Made by a program: the position numbers and the translations under genes. 64,000 nucleotides of DNA, from NCBI RefSeq assembly GCF_007828865.1, contig NZ_VIVK01000001.1:6386001-6450000 (forward strand), written 5' to 3'. Position 1 is the first letter of the stretch; each line of letters begins with the position of its first letter. The notes under the pieces were generated by a model. The model made no database searches. It was given only the letters and a program-made list of their open reading frames with translations, and was not told the origin of the DNA. The DNA is from Kribbella amoyensis. Its GTDB lineage: Bacteria > Actinomycetota > Actinomycetes > Propionibacteriales > Kribbellaceae. Shown here piece after piece: positions 58,651-64,000 of the stretch.

Positions 58651-59105
58651 AGGGGCCTCCCGGGTGGGTTGCCGGTCTCCCGCTCGAAGTCCAGCGCGTG
58701 TTGCAGAATCACGACCGCCGCGGCCTGGTCGACCACGGCCCGTCGCTTGGAGCCCTTCTTTCCCCGTTCCCGCAGCATCCGTTCGGCGGTCACGGTGGTG
58801 AACCGTTCGTCCACCAGCCGGATCGCCAGGTCCGGGCTGTTCACCCGGACCTTCTCCTGGACCAGCTCCGCCGTCTGGCGGATCCGGGCCGCCGCCGGGC
58901 CCTCCCCTCCGTTCAACGAACGAGGAAGCCCGACGACGATCTCGAAAGCTTCGAGATCGGCTACGAGCGTAACGATTCGGTCAAGGTCCCCGGCACCCCG
59001 CCGGACCGTTTCGACCGGAGTCGCGAGGATCCCGTGCGGATCACTGCTCGCGACTCCGATCCGGGCATCGCCGATGTCCAGAGCCACCCGCACTCCGCGC
59101 CGCAT
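58647..59105 (-). CDS. ruvX: Putative pre-16S rRNA nuclease (RuvX/YqgF)
   Basis: A 152-residue RNase H-like protein. The N-terminal VRVALDIGDARIGVASSDP carries the first catalytic aspartate; ILVVG-type VGLPRSLNG and VDERFTT with the acidic residue follow, and the C-terminal VDQAAAVVILQHALD is typical. It is needed for 16S rRNA maturation in other bacteria. It lies 21 bases after alaS and overlaps mltG. Confidence 0.93.
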   Translation of the reverse strand: MRRGVRVALDIGDARIGVASSDPHGILATPVETVRRGAGDLDRIVTLVADLEAFEIVVGLPRSLNGGEGPAAARIRQTAELVQEKVRVNSPDLAIRLVDERFTTVTAERMLRERGKKGSKRRAVVDQAAAVVILQHALDFERETGNPPGRPL

Positions 59106-59126
59106 CAGCGCCCCATCTCCACCCGG

Positions 59127-61796
59127 TCAGCCGGTGACGAGCTGACCGACGTGGTGTTCAACCGCGGACAGCGCGGCGTCGGCACCGGCCGCGTCGGTCC
59201 CGCCACCCTGCGCGACGTCGTCCTTGCCGCCGCCCCGGCCGCCGAGCTGCTCGGCCGCGATCCGGACCAGGTCGCCGGCCTTCAGCCGCCATTCCCGGGC
59301 CGTGTCGTTCAGCGCGACCACGACGCCGGGCTTGCCGTCGTTGACGCTCAGGACCGCGACCACGGCCGGCTTGTCCGCCGCCATCCGGCCGCGGATGTCG
59401 AGGGCCAGCTTGCGCAGGTCGCCGCCGTTCACGCCGTCGGGCGCGCGGTGGCCGACGTACGCGACCCCGAAGACGTCCTTCGGCTCCGCCGCCAGCTGGG
59501 CCGCGGCGGCCAGGACCTGACCGGCCCGGACCTTCTCCAGCTCCTTCTCGGCCGCCCGCAGCCGCTCGGACAGGTCGGCGACCTTCGCGGGCAGCTCCTC
59601 CGGCCGGGTCTTCAGGTTCTCGCTGAGCAGCCGGACCAGCGCGCGCTCCTTGCCCAGGTACCGCAGGGCGTCCATCCCGACGAACGCCTCCAGCCGGCGC
59701 ACCCCGGCGCCGACCGACGACTCACTCGTGACGGTCAGCGCGCCGACCTGGGACGAGTGCTTCACATGCGTGCCACCGCAGAGCTCACGCGACCAGGGGC
59801 CGCCGATCTCGACGACGCGCACGGTCTCGTCGTACGTCTCGCCGAACAGCGCCAGCGCGCCCCAGTCCCGGGCCTCCGGGAGCGTCATGTACTGCGCGGA
59901 GACCGGCAGGTCCTGGCGCACCGCGAGGTTCGCGACCTCTTCGATCTCGCTGCGGGTGGCCTGGTCCAGCGAGGACGACCACGCGAAGTCGAGCCGCAGG
60001 TAGCCGGGCTTGTTGTACGAACCGCTCTGCAGGGCGTTCGGGCCGAGCACCTGGCGTAGCGCCGCGTGCACGACGTGCGTCCCGGAGTGCGCCTGGCAGG
60101 CCGAGACCCGCCACTCGTGGTCGACCTGCGCGTGCACGTCGAGCCCCGGCCGGACGGTGCCCTCGAGCACCTTGACCTTGTGCACGATCAGGCCCTTGAC
60201 CGGTCGCTGCACGTCCAGCACCTGCAGCTTCGCGCCGTCGGCGACGATCAGGCCCTCGTCCGCGATCTGGCCACCGGACTCGGCGTAGAACGGGGTCTTC
60301 TCCAGCACGACCTCGACGGTCTCGCCCTGCTCGGCGGCCGCCGCGACCGCGCCGTCGCGCAAGACACCGCGGACCTGCGAATCGGTGGCGAGCTCGGAGT
60401 ACCCGGTGAACTCGGTGCTGCCCTTCTCCCGCAGCTCGCGGTAGCCGGACGTGTCCGCGTGGCCCATCTTCTTGGCCCGCGCGTCGGCCTTGGCCCGCTC
60501 GCGCTGCTCGGTCATCAGGGTGCGGAAGCCGTCGGTGTCGACCTGCAGCCCCTGCTCGGCCGCCATCTCGACGGTGAGGTCGATCGGGAAGCCGTAGGTG
60601 TCGTGCAGCTGGAACGCCTTCGCGCCGGCCAGCTGCGCGCCGCCCTCGGACTTGGTCTGCCGCACCGCCACGTCGAAGATGCTGGTGCCGGCCGTCAGGG
60701 TGCGCCGGAACGCGTCCTCCTCGGCGTACGCGACCTGGCTGATCCGGCCGAAGTCCTGCTCCAGCTCGGGGTACGACTTCTTCATCTGCTCCAGCGTGGT
60801 CGGCAGCAGCTCGACCAGCGCGGGGTCCTCGTACCCGAGCAGGCGCATCGAGCGGATCGCCCGGCGGAGCAGCCGGCGCAGGACGTACCCGCCCTGCTCG
60901 TTGCCCGGGGTGACGCCGTCGCCGATCAGCATCAGCGCGCTGCGGACGTGATCGGCGATGACCCGGAACCGGACGTCGTCGGTCTGGTCGCTGCCGTACT
61001 TGCGGCCGCTCAGCTCCGACGCCTTCTCGATCACCGGGTAGATCTCGTCGATCTCGTACATGTTGTCGACGCCCTGCAGCAGGAACGCGACGCGCTCGAG
61101 GCCGAGACCGGTGTCGATGTTCTTCTTCGGCAGCTCACCGAGGATCGGGTAGCCCTCCTTGCCGCCACCCTCGCCGCGGATGTTCTGCATGAAGACCAGG
61201 TTCCAGAACTCCAGGTAGCGGTCGCCCGCCTCCCAGTCCCGGTCCGCGCCGAACTCCGGGCCCCGGTCGATCAGGATCTCCGAGCACGGTCCGCACGGAC
61301 CGGGGATCCCCATCGACCAGAAGTTGTCCTTCATCCCGAGCCGCACGATCCGGTCGTCGGGCAGGCCGGCGATCCGCTTCCACAGCTCGATCGCCTCGTC
61401 GTCCTCGTAGTACACCGAGGCGTACAGGACCGACTCGTCGAAGCCGTACCCGCCCTCGCTCTGCGGCTTGGTGACCAGGTCCCAGGCGTACTCGATCGCC
61501 TTGTCCTTGAAGTAGTCGCCGAACGAGAAGTTGCCGTTCATCTGGAAGAACGTGCCGTGCCGGGTGGTCTTGCCGACCTCTTCGATGTCGAGGGTGCGGA
61601 CACACTTCTGCACGCTGGTCGCCCGCGGGTACGGCGGGGTCTGCTGGCCGACGAAGTACGGCACGAACTGGGCCATCCCGGCCACGTTGAAGAGCAGGTT
61701 CGGGTCCGGCGACGGCAGAGGCGCGCTTGGGACCACCGTGTGGCCGCGGTCCTCGAAGTACTGCAGGAACCGCCGCCTGATCTCACTGGTTTCCAT
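59127..61796 (-). CDS. alaS: Alanyl-tRNA synthetase
   Basis: An 889-residue enzyme charging tRNA-Ala. Class II catalytic core at the N-terminus (IRRRFLQYFEDRGHTVVPSA, and GPCGPCSEILID), tRNA-recognition helices in the middle, the editing domain with zinc ligands in HSGTHVVHAALRQ and CGGTHVKHSSQVG, and a C-terminal coiled coil and DHHA1 domain (RAAEKELEKVRAGQ). Length is normal. It is followed by ruvX-mltG-aroE. Confidence 0.98.
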   Translation of the reverse strand: METSEIRRRFLQYFEDRGHTVVPSAPLPSPDPNLLFNVAGMAQFVPYFVGQQTPPYPRATSVQKCVRTLDIEEVGKTTRHGTFFQMNGNFSFGDYFKDKAIEYAWDLVTKPQSEGGYGFDESVLYASVYYEDDEAIELWKRIAGLPDDRIVRLGMKDNFWSMGIPGPCGPCSEILIDRGPEFGADRDWEAGDRYLEFWNLVFMQNIRGEGGGKEGYPILGELPKKNIDTGLGLERVAFLLQGVDNMYEIDEIYPVIEKASELSGRKYGSDQTDDVRFRVIADHVRSALMLIGDGVTPGNEQGGYVLRRLLRRAIRSMRLLGYEDPALVELLPTTLEQMKKSYPELEQDFGRISQVAYAEEDAFRRTLTAGTSIFDVAVRQTKSEGGAQLAGAKAFQLHDTYGFPIDLTVEMAAEQGLQVDTDGFRTLMTEQRERAKADARAKKMGHADTSGYRELREKGSTEFTGYSELATDSQVRGVLRDGAVAAAAEQGETVEVVLEKTPFYAESGGQIADEGLIVADGAKLQVLDVQRPVKGLIVHKVKVLEGTVRPGLDVHAQVDHEWRVSACQAHSGTHVVHAALRQVLGPNALQSGSYNKPGYLRLDFAWSSSLDQATRSEIEEVANLAVRQDLPVSAQYMTLPEARDWGALALFGETYDETVRVVEIGGPWSRELCGGTHVKHSSQVGALTVTSESSVGAGVRRLEAFVGMDALRYLGKERALVRLLSENLKTRPEELPAKVADLSERLRAAEKELEKVRAGQVLAAAAQLAAEPKDVFGVAYVGHRAPDGVNGGDLRKLALDIRGRMAADKPAVVAVLSVNDGKPGVVVALNDTAREWRLKAGDLVRIAAEQLGGRGGGKDDVAQGGGTDAAGADAALSAVEHHVGQLVTG

Positions 61797-61801
61797 GGGT
61801 G

Positions 61802-62047
61802 TTACCGGTCGTCCTCACGATCGTTTGCTGCTTCTGTGTCGATGCCGAGCGCGGTTCTGAGCTCCGTCTCCCGCTCGGCCATGCCGGCCCGGACCTCGTC
61901 ACCGAAGTGCCGGATCGCCGCGGCGACCTTCTCCGCCGAGGCCTGCACACTCTCCGGTGCGAGCACCTGGGCCCGCTTCTTCAACCGGGTCACGGCGTAG
62001 ACGCCGACCGCGGTACCGATGACGAACCAGAGGATCCGCCTGATCAC
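61802..62047 (-). CDS. Small membrane protein upstream of alaS (DUF6167-like)
   Basis: An 81-residue protein with one N-terminal helix (RRILWFVIGTAVGVYAVTRL) and a charged amphipathic tail. Small proteins of this kind occur between the DUF948 gene and alaS in many actinobacteria; the function is unknown. GTG 62047 overlaps the stop of the DUF948-type gene (GTGA), and its stop lies 5 bases before alaS. Confidence 0.78.
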   Translation of the reverse strand: MIRRILWFVIGTAVGVYAVTRLKKRAQVLAPESVQASAEKVAAAIRHFGDEVRAGMAERETELRTALGIDTEAANDREDDR

Positions 62048-62463
62048 AGGTCACCCCGCTTGCGGGCCTTGCGCTCGGCCTTCATCTCGTCCTTCACCCG
62101 GCGGGACACGTCCCGGCGCTGGCTCTCGCCGAGCGCCCGGCGCACGCCGTACGTGAACGCGGCCGCCTTCACCAGCGGACCACCCGCGGTCGCCGCGAAC
62201 AAGGACGCCAGCGCCGCCGCGTTGGTGGTCACGGTGGTCGCGTTGTCGGTGATGGTGTCCACCTTCGCCAACTGCGCGTTGGTCGTCGACACGGTCTCGG
62301 TCACCTCGCCGAGCAGCGGGATACTGGAGTCGGAGACGCCCTTGACCATGATCCGGGTCTCGTCCAGCACCTTGCCCAGCTTCAGGATCGGATAGGCCAG
62401 CAGGCCTACCAGGATGAGCAGCGCGCAGGCCGCTATCAGCCCCGCGACTTCACCGACGCTCAT
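62044..62463 (-). CDS. DUF948 domain membrane protein
   Basis: A 139-residue protein with an N-terminal transmembrane helix (GEVAGLIAACALLILVGLLAYPIL) and a helical coiled-coil-like region (VLDETRIMVKGV to NAQLAKVDTITDNATT), ending in a lysine/arginine-rich tail. DUF948 proteins have no settled function, though a link to cell-envelope or stress structure is often suggested. It is followed by the small membrane protein and alaS in one series. Confidence 0.82.
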   Translation of the reverse strand: MSVGEVAGLIAACALLILVGLLAYPILKLGKVLDETRIMVKGVSDSSIPLLGEVTETVSTTNAQLAKVDTITDNATTVTTNAAALASLFAATAGGPLVKAAAFTYGVRRALGESQRRDVSRRVKDEMKAERKARKRGDL

Positions 62464-62620
62464 GGAAACGATCCACCTTCCCGTTGCGACCTCGTGGACC
62501 GCACGACCCTATCGCGCGCCCTTACCAGGCCCAGCTTCAGGACACCATCCCCCACATCACAGTCCCTCACCAAGTCGAACCACCGGCCTCACCCTGAGTA
62601 CTCGTGATCCGTGGTCCGGT

Positions 62621-64000
62621 TCAGTCCCGGTCGCGGAGGATCTTGCGGAGAGCGTCCACGCGATCGGCGTACGACGCCTCGCCACCGCGCCGGGTCGGCC
62701 GGTAGTAGTCGGTCCGGTCCACGACGTCGGGCGCGTACTGCTGCGGGACGACGCCGCGCGGATCGTTGTGCGAGTACTGGTAGGTCGATCCGTGGCCGAT
62801 CTTCTTCGCGCCGGCGTAGTGGGCGTCGCGCAGATGCGGTGGAACCGGGCCGACCTTGCCCGCCTTCACGTCGGCGATGGCGGCGTCGATCGCGGTGATG
62901 ACGGCGTTCGACTTCGGCGCCAGGGCGAGTGCGACGACGGCCTGCGCGAGGTTGATCCGGGCCTCCGGCATCCCGATGAACTGCACCGCCTCGGCCGCGG
63001 CCACCGCGACCCCGAGTGCGGTCGGGTCCCCCATCCCGATGTCCTCGCTGGCCGAGATGACGAGCCGGCGAGCGATGAACCGCGGATCCTCCCCCGCCTC
63101 GATCATCCTTGCCAGGTAGTGCATCGCCGCGTCGACATCCGAACCGCGGATCGACTTGATCAACGCGGATGCGACGTCGTAGTGCTGATCCCCGGCCCGG
63201 TCGTACCGAACGGCCGCTCGGTCGACCGCGGTCTCTAGCGTCTTCAGGTCGATCTCGGCCGGGCCGTCGCCGTCCTCGGTGAGCTTTGCCTTCGCACCAC
63301 CGGCCGCGGCCTCGAGATACGTCAGCGCCCGGCGCGCGTCCCCACCGGCCATCCGGAGCAGGTGATCCTTGGCGTCCGGGGCGAGCGCGAACTCCCCCGC
63401 GAGGCCGCGTTCGTCGGCGAGCGCGCGGTCGAGCAGTACGGCGATGTCGTCGTCGGTGAGCGACTCCAGCGTCAGCAGGAGGGATCGCGAGAGCAACGGG
63501 GAGATCACCGAGAAGAACGGATTCTCGGTGGTGGCGGCGACGAGGGTGACCCAGCGATTCTCGACCCCGGGGAGCAATGCGTCCTGCTGCGCCTTGGTGA
63601 AGCGGTGCACCTCGTCGATGAACAGCACGGTCTCGCTCGTCCCGCCCGACCGGTTGAGCGCGTGCCGTGCCCCGTCGATCACCTGGCGTACGTCCTTGAC
63701 GCCGGCGGTGACGGCGGAGAGCTCGACGAACTTGCGGTTGGTCTGATGCGAGACGACGGCCGCGATCGTGGTCTTGCCGGTCCCGGGAGGCCCCCAGAGC
63801 AACAGGGACATCGGCTGATCACCCTCTACCAACCGGCGCAACGGAGATCCAGGAGCCAGCAGGTGCTGCTGGCCGACCAGCTCGTCGAGGCTCCGGGGCC
63901 GCATCCGCACCGCCAACGGAGCGGCGGTGTGGTCCATGTCGGCCAAGCTCCCGCCCCCACGAGCAGGAGCGGATGCCCCAGGAAGATCGAACAAGCCTTC
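62621..64000 (-). CDS. rarA: Replication-associated recombination protein A (start outside window)
   Basis: An AAA+ ATPase (MgsA/RarA/WRNIP1 group) acting at stalled forks. The Walker A motif is LWGPPGTGKTTIAAVV, Walker B is VLFIDEVHRF, and the C-terminal MgsA domain holds KSIRGSDVDAAMHYLARM and HYAGAKKIGHGSTYQYSHND. The frame is still open at the right edge and reads E-G-L-F-D there, the usual N-terminus after the start methionine, so the true start is probably only a few bases outside. At least 459 residues are present. A 157-base gap separates it from the DUF948 gene; an rpsD gene found there in some relatives is absent. Confidence 0.95.
   Translation of the reverse strand, partial: EGLFDLPGASAPARGGGSLADMDHTAAPLAVRMRPRSLDELVGQQHLLAPGSPLRRLVEGDQPMSLLLWGPPGTGKTTIAAVVSHQTNRKFVELSAVTAGVKDVRQVIDGARHALNRSGGTSETVLFIDEVHRFTKAQQDALLPGVENRWVTLVAATTENPFFSVISPLLSRSLLLTLESLTDDDIAVLLDRALADERGLAGEFALAPDAKDHLLRMAGGDARRALTYLEAAAGGAKAKLTEDGDGPAEIDLKTLETAVDRAAVRYDRAGDQHYDVASALIKSIRGSDVDAAMHYLARMIEAGEDPRFIARRLVISASEDIGMGDPTALGVAVAAAEAVQFIGMPEARINLAQAVVALALAPKSNAVITAIDAAIADVKAGKVGPVPPHLRDAHYAGAKKIGHGSTYQYSHNDPRGVVPQQYAPDVVDRTDYYRPTRRGGEASYADRVDALRKILRDRD

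Noticed and set aside
1..64000. tRNA or rRNA genes
   Set aside because: No cloverleaf-like or rRNA-like sequence was found in the gaps that I read; a covariance-model search was not possible here.

Overview
The window is a stretch of a high-GC (roughly 70 percent) actinobacterial chromosome. Several markers point to Actinomycetia: the mIHF-gmk-rpoZ-coaBC-metK-priA order, a BldD regulator with the cyclic-di-GMP signature, a PriA that has lost its ATPase motifs, a mycobacterial-type PyrR leader, and many leaderless GTG/ATG starts. A Kribbella-like or other Propionibacteriales host is my inference and is not proven. No rRNA, tRNA or CRISPR array was seen.

Most of the window is a conserved housekeeping block on the minus strand. 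From right to left it runs: rarA (start just outside the window), a DUF948-type protein, a small membrane protein, alaS, ruvX, mltG, aroE; then aroC-aroK-aroB and aroQ; efp and nusB; the pyrimidine operon pyrR-pyrB-pyrC-(PH-like protein)-carA-carB-pyrD-pyrF; three small cysteine-pair secreted proteins; mihF, gmk, rpoZ, coaBC; metK; priA; and def-fmt-rsmB. Genes within operons are typically joined by 4-base GTGA/ATGA/TTGA overlaps or TGATG junctions, so translation is probably coupled. The block covers shikimate and pyrimidine synthesis, CoA and SAM synthesis, translation initiation and elongation, and cell-wall and replication maintenance.

Accessory genes are inserted between these blocks. 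1-9.5 kb: two NarL-type response regulators, an ABC ATPase fused tail to tail with a truncated ROK regulator, a GH36-type glycosidase divergent from a Gfo/Idh/MocA oxidoreductase, a PLP enzyme, two DMT-type transporters and a hemerythrin protein. 12.5-18.1 kb: a secreted C39-like protein, a lipoprotein, a HAD hydrolase, and an MFS pump with a divergent ArsR-type regulator. 21.7-24.9 kb: a methyltransferase, a winged-helix protein, a DUF4265 gene enclosed by paired two-unit inverted repeats, and a DUF4395 membrane protein. 41.2-46.8 kb: a tethered hypothetical protein, a PCMT/FxLD-type methyltransferase with MarR and a divergent EamA exporter, and an ECF sigma factor with its membrane partner. 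49.6-56.6 kb: an ADP-ribosylglycohydrolase, two bicovalent-type flavoprotein oxidases, a prepilin peptidase, and a DUF2330 pair.

The observations most worth following are: the ABC/ROK junction, where two genes are cut at the same point; the roughly 740-bp inverted-repeat element carrying a DUF4265 gene; the triplet of paralogous small cysteine-pair proteins; the structured non-coding stretch with a T-tailed terminator between bldD and nusB; the orphan FxLD/PCMT-type methyltransferase; and a recurrent leaderless promoter architecture. All calls come from reading the sequence; no database search was run.
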